Shown: one piece after another, positions 23,490 through 32,172 of the stretch | Numbering within the stretch: the stretch's first letter is position 1 | Layout: each line of letters begins with the position of its first letter | Source: PVC group bacterium | Lineage (GTDB): Bacteria > Verrucomicrobiota > Kiritimatiellia > UBA8416 | DNA: 34,999 nucleotides | NCBI GenBank assembly: GCA_003567005.1 | Contig: PXBF01000133.1 | Span: forward strand, 1 to 34,999 | Direction of reading: 5' to 3' | The notes under the pieces: generated by a model | What the model was told of the DNA's origin: nothing | What the model saw: only the letters and a program-made list of their open reading frames with translations | The model's database searches: none | Program-made: the position numbers and the translations under genes

Positions 23490-26400
23490 TCAGTTAGACC
23501 AGGGCAGCTCTACCAAAACCCGATAGAAACGCCTCGGCACTGCGTTCGTATCCGATATCGCATCTTCCCCGCCCTGCCCCAATTGTGGATGTGTATCTGG
23601 TAAGGCAGTCCAGTCATGATCAATCAGATCGTCTGTGAACTGAAGCGTATACAGGCGATCTGGCGAACTCGGTTCGAAATGCACCGTCAGCGGCGGGCCT
23701 GGCTCTACTGCTAGGATCTGAAATATCGAAGTTGGTTCGGTTGGATTGAGGTCAGCGATATATTGCTGAAGTAGCGTCATACGTTTAGCGGCAGCATATC
23801 GCTGATCCACCTCGCTCCAATCTTCTTCCCCTTCCCGGTCAATGCCGTGATCAGCATACCAGTCGATCGGTACGCCGCCCGCGCTTTGGAAGAACGCCGT
23901 GAAGGTGCCATCCGCTTGCACGTTCTCGTCTATGCGTTCGGCATGCTCATCCCCGTCATCCCATTCCAGGAAAAGGGCACCGTCCTCCGCAAGAGCTGCC
24001 ACCGGCTCTCCACTGCCGCCGGGGGCGACCACCTGCTCAACCGACCCATCCAGCCAACCTCCGACACCGGCCTCATAGGTCAGGCTATAACCCACTGTGA
24101 AATCCACACTGGTAGGGATATACTGGCTGATCTCATACGGGATGGAGTCGGCATTAAGCAAATCAGCGTACCGCTCGCCAAAAACGACCAACGCATGCTG
24201 CGGCCCGACGGGCAGAGCTTCCGGCGGACTATATTCCTCCGTCCCGGCGTCCAGTAAGATCAATTTCTCGGGAGCATGAATAACCCCGATTGTATTTACC
24301 ACATCATCGGTCACCGGTTCCCAACTAAAGGTCACGGGATTAGCCACGACGCTGTCCGGCTGCGGTTGTGTAATGGCCGGCATCTGTTCAGGCATCCGCA
24401 AAGGCGCTTCACTGTCCGGATCGGCAAACAGGAACCAGGTGGCCACCGCTGACTCATGATCCTTCTGTACCACGAGTGCGTACCAGCCGCTACCTGGCAG
24501 TTTATCGAGGTTATCCTCTTCAATCTTGAATCCCACGAAGTCGCCAAACGCACTCTGTTGTGTGGCATCGAACAGCGTGTAATACTCGTCTTCCGGTGTC
24601 CAAAGCTTGAGTCGATGAAACAGCGGGGATTCGCCCGGAATCTGGAGCGACTCGCTGAGTTCGATCTCGAACTCGAACGTGTATCCTCCTTCGCCCCATT
24701 GGCCACGATCCATCAGAACAAGCTCGATCGGGTCAAACAGCTCTTCATCGGTATTGGTGGAAAACTCCGTTCCTCCAAGTGTCGCATCAATCACCTCATA
24801 GTTCACTTCGATGTCGCCACCAGTTGTGCTTTCCTCTAAATTGAAAAAAATAACATCGCCAAGATAGAGGCGGTTGGGTTTTAATTCCGGCACCGTGTAC
24901 CGCGTCGGCATACCGTTTTCGATGGTCAAAAAGAACTCCTCATAGCGGTCATCCTCGTCGTAAGAAAACTCATCTTCTACACTCACGATAATGAATTGGA
25001 AATTCGGATTGTCCACATCTTCCCACTCAAACAGCACATCCAAAGGGTTCACATCCGATCGACGCTCTTGCGGAGCAATGACGACGGGGGTCGCATTGGG
25101 TCGTTCGACGTTCTCGGAAAATTCCAGGATGACCGTGGTATCGCCATGGTAATGCGTCAATTCCAGCAGGTATTCCCCAGCCTCGAACTCGTCATCAATG
25201 GCTTCCACGGAAGGATGGTGCTTCTCAAAAAACCAATCTTCGCCTCCCTGATGGATCAGGTCATACCACACCTCTGACGGCGCCTGAAACCGAGCGCTCA
25301 GTAACCCGTCGACCTTCATTTCCAGGAAAAACGCGTGCCAGTCCCACTCTTCAGACGATGCCTTGATCATTCTGATATCCATGACGTGTAGCGTGGCATA
25401 GCGCCATTGCGTTTCGATGACATTCCCATTCTCATCGCGCAGGAACAGCCAACCCTCGGTTCCCTCCTCGATATTCACGTGCTCGGAAAAATCGACCTTC
25501 CATTCGTCATATTGATTGGCCGTTACGTAAAGCGCGACCTCTCCTATGCGCACCTCGACCTCGCTGCCTTCGGGTGCTATGCCGGCCACCAAGTCATTAT
25601 CCGAGTCAACGTCGGTTATCTCAAAAACCGGAATAATCATGGTCCGACTAAGGGTGCCGTCATCGGCTGTAACGACATCGCCGGCCTGCAGACGATGGTC
25701 ATAGTCGTCTATGTGCAGCCACCAATCCCCGTGATGATTGGCATGGACGGTATCGAAATAATCCGGATCAGCAGGATCACCGATGGTGACCTCGACCGCG
25801 GCATGGGGAGGCCATCCCTGCCCGCGAACGTTATTGTGCTGAAGCTCGATGCGAAGTATGGGGTCTGCGATAAACCAATTCGCGGAGGTTGCGTCCCCCT
25901 CTTCGTCTCTCTGTTCGGCATAGCCCCCTGAACCGGCGGTGATGTCATAGGCGTGATCCCAAGGATCGGGGCCAACGGTCTCCGAGAAATCCGCGATCCA
26001 GTGCCCGTGTTCATCCACCTCGATATGACGACGCACATCTGTGTCATGCACCCCGACGTCAACCCATGTTTCTGGCGCTGCGGTGCCACTGACCGTGTCG
26101 TTTTCGGGGTCCACGTCGGTGATCACCAAGTCCATCACTACATGCGCCTTCACAATGCCGCCGCATTCCACCTGTAGCAGGTCGCCCGGCCGAATATCCA
26201 CAGGACTATCGAACCAGAAATCGCCCCATTCATTTACTTCCGCTGTGCCGATCACTTCCGCGGGATCACCGAGCTTAATGGTCACCGTGTCATTTAAGGG
26301 CCAATCGTGTCCCCACAGGTGATCGTTTTGAGGCAGCACCTTGAAGTGTGGTGGGCGCCAATGGAAGGACGTCGCATCCCAATCTTCATCTCTTTGTTCA

Positions 26401-27455
26401 ACGAAGACCTCCGAGCCGGCCGTGAGGTCGTATGCATCATCCCAAGGCTCTTCGCCGACGGACGCCGAGAAATCGGCGACCCAATAGCCATCAGAGTCCA
26501 CCTCTACATCTCGACGCACATGGCTGTGATGCACGCCTACATGGACCCATGTTTCCGGCGCTGCGGTGCCGCTGACCGTATTGTTTTCGGCGTCCACGGC
26601 GGTGATCACCAAGTCCATCACTACATGCGCCTTCACAATGCCGCCGTATTCCACCCGCAGCAAATCACCCGGCTGAATATCCACAGGACTATTAAAAGAG
26701 AATTGGCCCCATTCATCGGTGTCTGTGGTACCGATCTCTTCCGCTGGGTCACCGTACGCGATAATCACGGTAACATGGGCTGGCCAATCGTCTCCCCAGA
26801 GGTGGTCGTCTCGGGGCATCACCTTGAAACGAGGTTGCGGAACATGCCAATTGATAAACGTTGCATCCCAGTCGTCGTCCACTTGGTGGGCATAGCCATC
26901 GTCACCAGCCGTCAGGTTATACTCATCATCTCCGGGATATGGACCAACCGCTTCCGAGAAATCGGCGACCCAGTTGCCGTGTTCATCCACCTCGACATAA
27001 CGATGCACATCGACGTCATGCACGCCAACGTAAACCCACGTTCCAGTAGCTGCCGTACCACTGACCGTATCGTGATCGGAGTCCACGGCCGTGATTGCCA
27101 GGCCCGTCACAATATGAGTCTTCACTATTGCGCCACACGCCACCTGTAGCAGATCGCCCGGCCGAATATTTACAGGGCTATCAAACCAGAAGTCGCCCCA
27201 TTCGTTTACTTCCGCCGTACCGATCTCTTCGACCGGATCGCCGTGTTTAATGGTAACCGTGTCATTTAAGGGCCAATTGTGCCCCCACAGGTGATCATAC
27301 TGCGGGGACACGTTGAAGCGAGCCGTTTCACCAGACAATAGGACGGGAACACGACCGACCCGGCCGAAGCTTTCGGCGCAAAACCCTGCTCCGAGCATGC
27401 TCACAACCAAACAAAGCATTAATGGGTTGATTCTGATGTGGCTGGTGGTTTTCAT
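23490..27455 (-). CDS. Large acidic secreted repeat protein with InlB-like domain and shared C-terminal cassette
   Basis: The product is 1321 aa. The ATG at 27455 follows AAGGAG by seven bases; the longer frame to 27602 lacks this. A signal peptide (about residues 1-28) is followed by three tandem repeats of 161-163 aa, each starting F(N/K)VxPxxDHLWG and containing GDPxEEIGTxxxxEWG, GDLLxVxxGxIVKxH, VSGTAAxxTWVxVGVH and W(V/I)ADFS. A diverged fourth copy follows. These look like paired Ig-like/carboxypeptidase-regulatory folds. A middle region of several beta domains leads to one InlB-like repeat (about residues 1124-1195) and a tail (PIDWYADHG, LNPTEPTSIF, DRLYTLQF, FYRVLVELP) homologous to that of the giant protein. 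It is strongly acidic. No catalytic motif was seen; a surface or extracellular role is inferred. Confidence 0.86.
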   Translation of the reverse strand: MKTTSHIRINPLMLCLVVSMLGAGFCAESFGRVGRVPVLLSGETARFNVSPQYDHLWGHNWPLNDTVTIKHGDPVEEIGTAEVNEWGDFWFDSPVNIRPGDLLQVACGAIVKTHIVTGLAITAVDSDHDTVSGTAATGTWVYVGVHDVDVHRYVEVDEHGNWVADFSEAVGPYPGDDEYNLTAGDDGYAHQVDDDWDATFINWHVPQPRFKVMPRDDHLWGDDWPAHVTVIIAYGDPAEEIGTTDTDEWGQFSFNSPVDIQPGDLLRVEYGGIVKAHVVMDLVITAVDAENNTVSGTAAPETWVHVGVHHSHVRRDVEVDSDGYWVADFSASVGEEPWDDAYDLTAGSEVFVEQRDEDWDATSFHWRPPHFKVLPQNDHLWGHDWPLNDTVTIKLGDPAEVIGTAEVNEWGDFWFDSPVDIRPGDLLQVECGGIVKAHVVMDLVITDVDPENDTVSGTAAPETWVDVGVHDTDVRRHIEVDEHGHWIADFSETVGPDPWDHAYDITAGSGGYAEQRDEEGDATSANWFIADPILRIELQHNNVRGQGWPPHAAVEVTIGDPADPDYFDTVHANHHGDWWLHIDDYDHRLQAGDVVTADDGTLSRTMIIPVFEITDVDSDNDLVAGIAPEGSEVEVRIGEVALYVTANQYDEWKVDFSEHVNIEEGTEGWLFLRDENGNVIETQWRYATLHVMDIRMIKASSEEWDWHAFFLEMKVDGLLSARFQAPSEVWYDLIHQGGEDWFFEKHHPSVEAIDDEFEAGEYLLELTHYHGDTTVILEFSENVERPNATPVVIAPQERRSDVNPLDVLFEWEDVDNPNFQFIIVSVEDEFSYDEDDRYEEFFLTIENGMPTRYTVPELKPNRLYLGDVIFFNLEESTTGGDIEVNYEVIDATLGGTEFSTNTDEELFDPIELVLMDRGQWGEGGYTFEFEIELSESLQIPGESPLFHRLKLWTPEDEYYTLFDATQQSAFGDFVGFKIEEDNLDKLPGSGWYALVVQKDHESAVATWFLFADPDSEAPLRMPEQMPAITQPQPDSVVANPVTFSWEPVTDDVVNTIGVIHAPEKLILLDAGTEEYSPPEALPVGPQHALVVFGERYADLLNADSIPYEISQYIPTSVDFTVGYSLTYEAGVGGWLDGSVEQVVAPGGSGEPVAALAEDGALFLEWDDGDEHAERIDENVQADGTFTAFFQSAGGVPIDWYADHGIDREGEEDWSEVDQRYAAAKRMTLLQQYIADLNPTEPTSIFQILAVEPGPPLTVHFEPSSPDRLYTLQFTDDLIDHDWTALPDTHPQLGQGGEDAISDTNAVPRRFYRVLVELPWSN
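25390..27317 (-). repeat. Tandem 483-489 bp repeat array in the 1321-aa gene
   Basis: Units start at 27317, 26828 and 26345 (periods 489 and 483, both multiples of three), with a diverged fourth unit from about 25859. Units 2 and 3 share a 47-bp identical tract (26600-26646 and 26117-26163). Units 1 and 3 share long near-identical stretches around GTCATTTAAGGGCCAAT (27261 and 26289). Confidence 0.85.
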
Positions 27456-28035
27456 AGTCCGACTCCTTCCGTGTTGGCCGTTATAGAAATCAGCGATCCA
27501 AGTGTGCTTACGGGGATCTTCTTTCGAAAGAAAATGCCAAGGCTTGAAATCAACAGATAAAGAAAGGAGCGGGCTGCGGGTGGCCGATGCAGCATGATGC
27601 AATCAGCGCAAACGTGAAAAAGATACAGGGGGACCGTGTATATCAAGAGACCAACTGTGCTGGCGTTGGCCATGACCCGCCCCCACTTGTGAACAAGTGT
27701 CTAAAAAACTGCTACACCTGCTCTTCTCGAGCAACGGTACACGAACTCGCATTTCCATGCGTCATGGAAGGGTAAGCAATACGCCAAACCTTCCCGTATA
27801 CATCTCGCCTATCTGCGCCCGAGTATAATCAGATAACTGCATCCAGGCAATCACATAATTACACATTAGTGCTCTTTTTAAAATTAGCGCGCATCAGAAA
27901 ATAGCATGTAATCGCGCCCTCAACAGAGGGCCAAAAACCGAAAGCAAGAAGTATAGAAATTGCAAACGGAAATCAGGACGTGACACGCAAAGGATAGGGC
28001 ACGCACTGCTATGGAAAAACTGATCGCATGGCAGA
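27456..28035. other. Intergenic region upstream of the 1321-aa gene
   Basis: No supportable gene was seen; the short frames here lack ribosome binding sites and protein-like composition. A perfect inverted repeat lies at 27753-27769. The region should carry the promoter of the 1321-aa gene and the end of the acylphosphatase operon, but no clear terminator was recognised. Confidence 0.5.
27753..27769. promoter_or_regulatory. 17-bp inverted repeat
   Basis: TTCCATG, CGT, CATGGAA form a perfect 7-bp inverted repeat with a 3-base centre, about 300 bases upstream of the 1321-aa gene. It could be a dimeric regulator site or a small hairpin; nothing else supports either. Confidence 0.35.
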
Positions 28036-28311
28036 TTACCGGACTTCAAATTGCAGGGGAGCGTCGGATGACGGAAAACGTTTCTCCTCCCAGCGATCAA
28101 TGCCAGCGCCAACACGGGAATCACGCAGCGCTGCACAAAAAGCGTCAAGCGTGTCTTTGTCGCCCGTCACTTCCATTTCTACCGATCCATCCGGCAAATT
28201 GGCAACCCACCCGCCGAGCCCATACTTGTTGGCAAGCATCTGGGTTGTAAACCGAAACCCTACCCCCTGTACGATACCATATACCCGAATGTGAGCGGTT
28301 TGCTTCTGCAT
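28036..28311 (-). CDS. acyP: Acylphosphatase
   Basis: The 91-aa protein has normal length and the full acylphosphatase signature: YGIVQGVGFR with catalytic Arg20, and GWVANLPDGSVE with catalytic Asn38. It hydrolyses acyl phosphates such as 1,3-bisphosphoglycerate, carbamoyl phosphate or acetyl phosphate in the cytoplasm. I chose ATG 28311, preceded by GGATGGT; the frame to 28362 would overlap the upstream gene. It is the last gene of a three-gene minus-strand operon, 28 bases after the kinase/glycosidase fusion. Confidence 0.94.
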   Translation of the reverse strand: MQKQTAHIRVYGIVQGVGFRFTTQMLANKYGLGGWVANLPDGSVEMEVTGDKDTLDAFCAALRDSRVGAGIDRWEEKRFPSSDAPLQFEVR

Positions 28312-28339
28312 GACATACCATCCGTTTTTTTGCGTAACG

Positions 28340-30541
28340 CTATGATTCCCGATGTAGCACAAGGTAAACGGGACTCCCGGTCACCGAAATCTGGTCATTT
28401 TCCATTTGCATTCTCACGCCAAATGCATCGCGCGCAATCATGCCCTCTTCCACAGGAATGGAGACAGCACGCTCACCCTCCGCATAAACCACCGAAACAC
28501 GCTTCTGATCCTTTTCATCATAAAAATCATAACGCCACACCACGCAACCTGCTTTCTGCCATTGCGTGCGCTGTCGAAACGTGAAACCTCGTGTATGCAC
28601 CAAAAACTCTTTCAACGCCAAATACCCTGACCGCTCACGCCAGACCTCCCCAGCATCATCCAAGAGTCCAAAACCGTGTGCAACCAAGCTCCACCAGAAC
28701 ACCCGCTCGGCTAACCCCGACCCGATGGCTATCAGGATATAGCGCAACATAAAAGCAGCCGCAGCATCCTCGTCGACACTTGGATCGTTCTGGCGCACGC
28801 CCGGCGACACATAGGGAGCACCAACAGGAGAGTGAATGCCAGTTCCCAGCAAGGGCCAGTTAAATTCCGTTATGATCAATCGATCCTTGCAATTACGGTG
28901 CGCCCGGGCAATGGCACGGGCCAAGGCCAACTTTTCTAGCAAGGCAAATTTACTCTGCGGATTCTCTGGCGCGCCACGACGGTCCACATACAAATGATGT
29001 GTCAGCACATCAAATTGCATGCCCCTAGGCAACGCATCCAAGGCAGCAGGAATGTAGGCATATTCAAAATCGATCACAGCGGGACCACCAAAACGCACCT
29101 CTGGCAGCTTTGTGCGCCAAGGCACCAGTGGTTGCATGAGATCGCGATATTCCTCAAATGTCCAAATGCCCCACTTTACCCGATTAATAGCGTGGCCCAC
29201 CTCAACCATCTCAACGAGTCCACCAACAGCCGTGAGCACTTCATCCACAAAAGATTGCCATAAGGCCGGTTGCGCTACCGCTGCCCGGTCTTGCAGCAAA
29301 CCGATACTCACCGCATGCCCCTTTTCATGCAGCGCCTTAACCAATGCCACCGTGCCGGCAAACGCCTCTTCCGTCTCATGACGATAAAACCGCACCAAAA
29401 CCGGTATCAATCCAAGTGCATGCAGGGCCGCTACCGTTTGCCCCTTATCGTCCGGACGCCACTCTACGGCAATGCCAACTGCGCCATCGAAGCTGCGCGG
29501 GTGACGAAAAGCCCCGGCTCGAAACGCTTGATACGGACGATAGCAGTACGGAAGTAAACGAATGGATGATAAAGCAGACTGCAAATGGCGGCGCCACGAA
29601 AAATGCTTCTTGCGATCTTCCCGTTGCATGGTCACCAACGGTTGGCGCGACAATGGATCCCAAACCCAAATTGATTTGGGCCCCGGATACTGCTTATCCT
29701 GATCCCCCTTTAGCATCATCCGACGCTCGCGTATCGGATGCCGCCAACGCCGCGTACGCGTGTGCCAGCTGTAAAGCGTACGGAACCGTGCTTCCCACAT
29801 TTTAAAGGGTCTGGTTGGAACCGCGTCATAATACATTTCGCGGAACACACGCAAGAAATCACTCGGCAAGGCAATCCGGGAAATATCCCTTCCTCGTTCC
29901 CGATCCGTCACCTGATCCAGCACGCGCCCGCGATTCAGATCAATGAAATGGACATCCCCCCAGGTTGCTTCCCCCGTTCGTCGTAGAAGAATATTCTGAT
30001 TTCCGAGATCATAATGCACAAAACCAGTGGCATGCATCGCGCGAATGGCATCTGCCACAGTTTGTAATAACGCCATCAACTTCGTGCCATCGGGCTCATC
30101 ACGATACAAGCAAACCAATGCATCCTTAAAACTGATCGCATTGGGTATGTATCTCGTCACATAATAACTTTCGCACACCCGGCTATTCTCCTGCCGCTCG
30201 AGTATAGCAAGAGGATCCGGTGTGCCAACGCCATGGTCATACAAATGAACCGCTGCTGTCCAACTCCGCCAAGCCTTGGTACCGCGGTATCGACTACGCA
30301 AAGACTCGATCAGCCCACCGCATCCAAATGCCTTCACCACGACATCAATTGGGCCGTGACTAGTAGGCATAGATAACAATACATTGCGGTGCCGGCCTTC
30401 CGTTAGCGTCGTGCCACGCCCAGCTTCCAAGTGCTCGCCCAGTCGCGACAACCACTCGCGGGCAGCCGGATCTTGTGCAACACCGCGCAAGTGCCCCACA
30501 TAGGGCCCGACCCGTTCGCTATTCTCCGCCAACTCTTTCAT
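28340..30541 (-). CDS. Fusion protein: Kdo/WaaP-like kinase domain plus glycosidase-like TIM barrel
   Basis: The product is 733 aa with no signal peptide. The N-terminal part (about residues 40-280) has kinase hallmarks of the lipopolysaccharide kinase/RIO-like type: VVVKAF (K70), HYDLGNQN (H176, D178, N183) and the metal-binding IDLNRGR (D201). The C-terminal part (about 350-733) reads as a (beta/alpha)8 glycoside hydrolase of the GH39/GH5-like clan. It has a candidate acid/base Glu in VEVGHAINRVKWG (E447) and a nucleophile Glu at a strand end in IITEFNW (E559), with HHLYVD and WWSLVAHGFGLLDD in typical loop positions. It lies 40 bases after the aminotransferase and 28 before acylphosphatase. 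I infer a role in modifying a cell-surface glycan or its lipid precursor inside the cell; the exact substrate is unknown. Confidence 0.8.
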   Translation of the reverse strand: MKELAENSERVGPYVGHLRGVAQDPAAREWLSRLGEHLEAGRGTTLTEGRHRNVLLSMPTSHGPIDVVVKAFGCGGLIESLRSRYRGTKAWRSWTAAVHLYDHGVGTPDPLAILERQENSRVCESYYVTRYIPNAISFKDALVCLYRDEPDGTKLMALLQTVADAIRAMHATGFVHYDLGNQNILLRRTGEATWGDVHFIDLNRGRVLDQVTDRERGRDISRIALPSDFLRVFREMYYDAVPTRPFKMWEARFRTLYSWHTRTRRWRHPIRERRMMLKGDQDKQYPGPKSIWVWDPLSRQPLVTMQREDRKKHFSWRRHLQSALSSIRLLPYCYRPYQAFRAGAFRHPRSFDGAVGIAVEWRPDDKGQTVAALHALGLIPVLVRFYRHETEEAFAGTVALVKALHEKGHAVSIGLLQDRAAVAQPALWQSFVDEVLTAVGGLVEMVEVGHAINRVKWGIWTFEEYRDLMQPLVPWRTKLPEVRFGGPAVIDFEYAYIPAALDALPRGMQFDVLTHHLYVDRRGAPENPQSKFALLEKLALARAIARAHRNCKDRLIITEFNWPLLGTGIHSPVGAPYVSPGVRQNDPSVDEDAAAAFMLRYILIAIGSGLAERVFWWSLVAHGFGLLDDAGEVWRERSGYLALKEFLVHTRGFTFRQRTQWQKAGCVVWRYDFYDEKDQKRVSVVYAEGERAVSIPVEEGMIARDAFGVRMQMENDQISVTGSPVYLVLHRES

Positions 30542-30581
30542 CCCTCTCTCCAGAAATCAGACTACAGATCCACGAGTATGC

Positions 30582-31757
30582 TTAACCATAACGCATGACC
30601 AGACGCGCTAGCTTTTCTACACCCTTCCGAAACAATGCGGGCTCCACGATAAGGGATACGCCCAGAAACGGATTACTGTTCACGGTTTCCATACCAAACA
30701 AATATCCCGGATGCGTCATAATACCATCCGACTCAAGTGCAAGCATGGCCCACGCCGCGTCATCATGCATCCCCGGCAAGCGCAACAGCATAGACCATCC
30801 CGCTTGCACAGGACAAACCGAAACCGCCGTCCCTGCAAACACCTCGCGCGCCGTGGATAGATTCTCCCGACAGCGGAAACGAATGCGCTCCTGCATGCAA
30901 GCACCTGCACGCAACAGATTCGATACCCCTCCCTGTATCGCGGTCGATGTGCTCAAAAACGTATCCGAAACCAGCTCTGCCCGCGCCAGAAACTCATCTG
31001 ATCCCGGCCCCGATACCGCGCCCCAGGCAATTTTTCCCTGGGGAAACGCCGCAACCTTCGAGGCCCCGGACAGACAAATGGTCAGCACATCCTCACAGCC
31101 TGCACAACTGGCCACCGCACGTTTCCGGTCTACCGGAAAATCCAGAAACACTTCATCCACGATCAATGCCATGTCGTGGCGTTTGCAACACGCAATCACC
31201 TCTTCTCGCTCTCCCGCCGTCCAGACATGCCCTGTTGGATTGTGAGGCGATATGACGACTACCGCGCGTGCGTGGGATGTCACCGCCGCCTCTTCCAATG
31301 CATTAGTACGCAAATACCAATCGCCATCCCAGGACAGCGCGTAATGTCCCAACCTAACACCCGCCAAATCCGCAACATAATCAAACAAAGGATACCCCGG
31401 TTGCGGAACAAGCCATGTGTCTCCAGGGTTGCATAATATCGACATGGTATGCGCATACAATTCACTGGTCCCCGAACCAATCCAGATCTGTTCAGCCGTT
31501 ACCTCTCCACCCTGCCGACACAAATACGTGGCAACGGCACCCCGCGCCGCCGCTATGCCCAGCGCATGCGGGTTATAAGATTGCCCCTGCTGCCAAAAGC
31601 TAGACAACGTACCTTCCGTGTATGTAAATCCCTGCAAAGTTGGATTTGCACTCGTCAGATCCAATATGGATAGACCAGCCTTCTGGCGCGCGTAGCGAAC
31701 ACGCGATAGCGGGGTTGACTCTCTTGGCCAGGATGTCTTGTCTGAAAATCGTTGCAT
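30582..31757 (-). CDS. Class I/II PLP-dependent aminotransferase
   Basis: The 391-aa protein has fold-type I landmarks. SGTSEL (about 95-100) would hold the PLP phosphate, and the conserved block PHNPTGHVW contains N173. IVDEVFLDF has D201 for the PLP nitrogen, and SGASKVAAFPQGKIAW carries the Schiff-base Lys K234. It resembles aspartate aminotransferase-family enzymes of the broad histidinol-phosphate/LL-DAP/alanine type; the amino donor and acceptor cannot be fixed. GAGGG abuts the ATG, an unusually short spacing, so the true start might lie slightly downstream. It is first in the operon with the kinase/glycosidase fusion and acylphosphatase. Confidence 0.92.
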   Translation of the reverse strand: MQRFSDKTSWPRESTPLSRVRYARQKAGLSILDLTSANPTLQGFTYTEGTLSSFWQQGQSYNPHALGIAAARGAVATYLCRQGGEVTAEQIWIGSGTSELYAHTMSILCNPGDTWLVPQPGYPLFDYVADLAGVRLGHYALSWDGDWYLRTNALEEAAVTSHARAVVVISPHNPTGHVWTAGEREEVIACCKRHDMALIVDEVFLDFPVDRKRAVASCAGCEDVLTICLSGASKVAAFPQGKIAWGAVSGPGSDEFLARAELVSDTFLSTSTAIQGGVSNLLRAGACMQERIRFRCRENLSTAREVFAGTAVSVCPVQAGWSMLLRLPGMHDDAAWAMLALESDGIMTHPGYLFGMETVNSNPFLGVSLIVEPALFRKGVEKLARLVMRYG

Positions 31758-32172
31758 CCCTCAAAGGTGCCACATACATCGCAAAACAGCAACTGCAACG
31801 CGATGCACGCAGCCTTAACCTAAGCCCGCATTGTAGTAGGGGTGCCCCAGTCCCTTGGGGCATCCCGGGGGCAGCCCAAGGGACCTGTCTTCGCCCTTTG
31901 GGCTACGCCGGGCATGCAGGACTGCCCCCACTGAGGGGCCAATACAAAATGAAACTTTACGCGAGGGATGATCCCGAAACCTGCTGCTCCCTGTGCATAG
32001 AAACATCAACGGTTCCAGATAAACATTCACGCGTTTTTGTATCATCTTCTGTGAGGATTCCAATACCCAACACCCGTTTTTATGCAATTTTTCCATTCGA
32101 CACCGAATCCATTATGCGGTATTACTTCATAGCTTAATTGAGTTAACCAATTGTAAAAAGGCGCGAAACGCT
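31758..32172. other. Divergent intergenic region with GC-rich structured core
   Basis: It separates the aminotransferase operon (minus) from the enoyl reductase (plus). No gene was recognised. The half nearer the aminotransferase carries a GC-rich core with competing hairpins (about 31838-31940). The half nearer fabI is AT-rich and should hold its promoter, but no clear consensus was found. Confidence 0.5.
31838..31940. repeat. GC-rich palindromic element with mutually exclusive stems
   Basis: GTCCCTTGGG (31850-31859) pairs exactly with CCCAAGGGAC (31875-31884). The same right arm, GCCCAAGGG, can instead pair imperfectly with CCCTTTGGGC (31894-31903). GGGGTGCCCC and CCGGGCATGC/GGGGCAG segments add further pairing. 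It could be an attenuator-like leader or a dispersed intergenic repeat; only one copy is in this window. Confidence 0.5.

Noticed and set aside
27894..28148. 84-codon minus-strand frame downstream of acylphosphatase
   Set aside because: It overlaps the real acylphosphatase gene in another frame and has no supported start.
31640..32137. 165-codon plus-strand frame over the intergenic region
   Set aside because: It begins antisense to the aminotransferase and translates the GC-rich palindromic element; no ribosome binding site and no domain.
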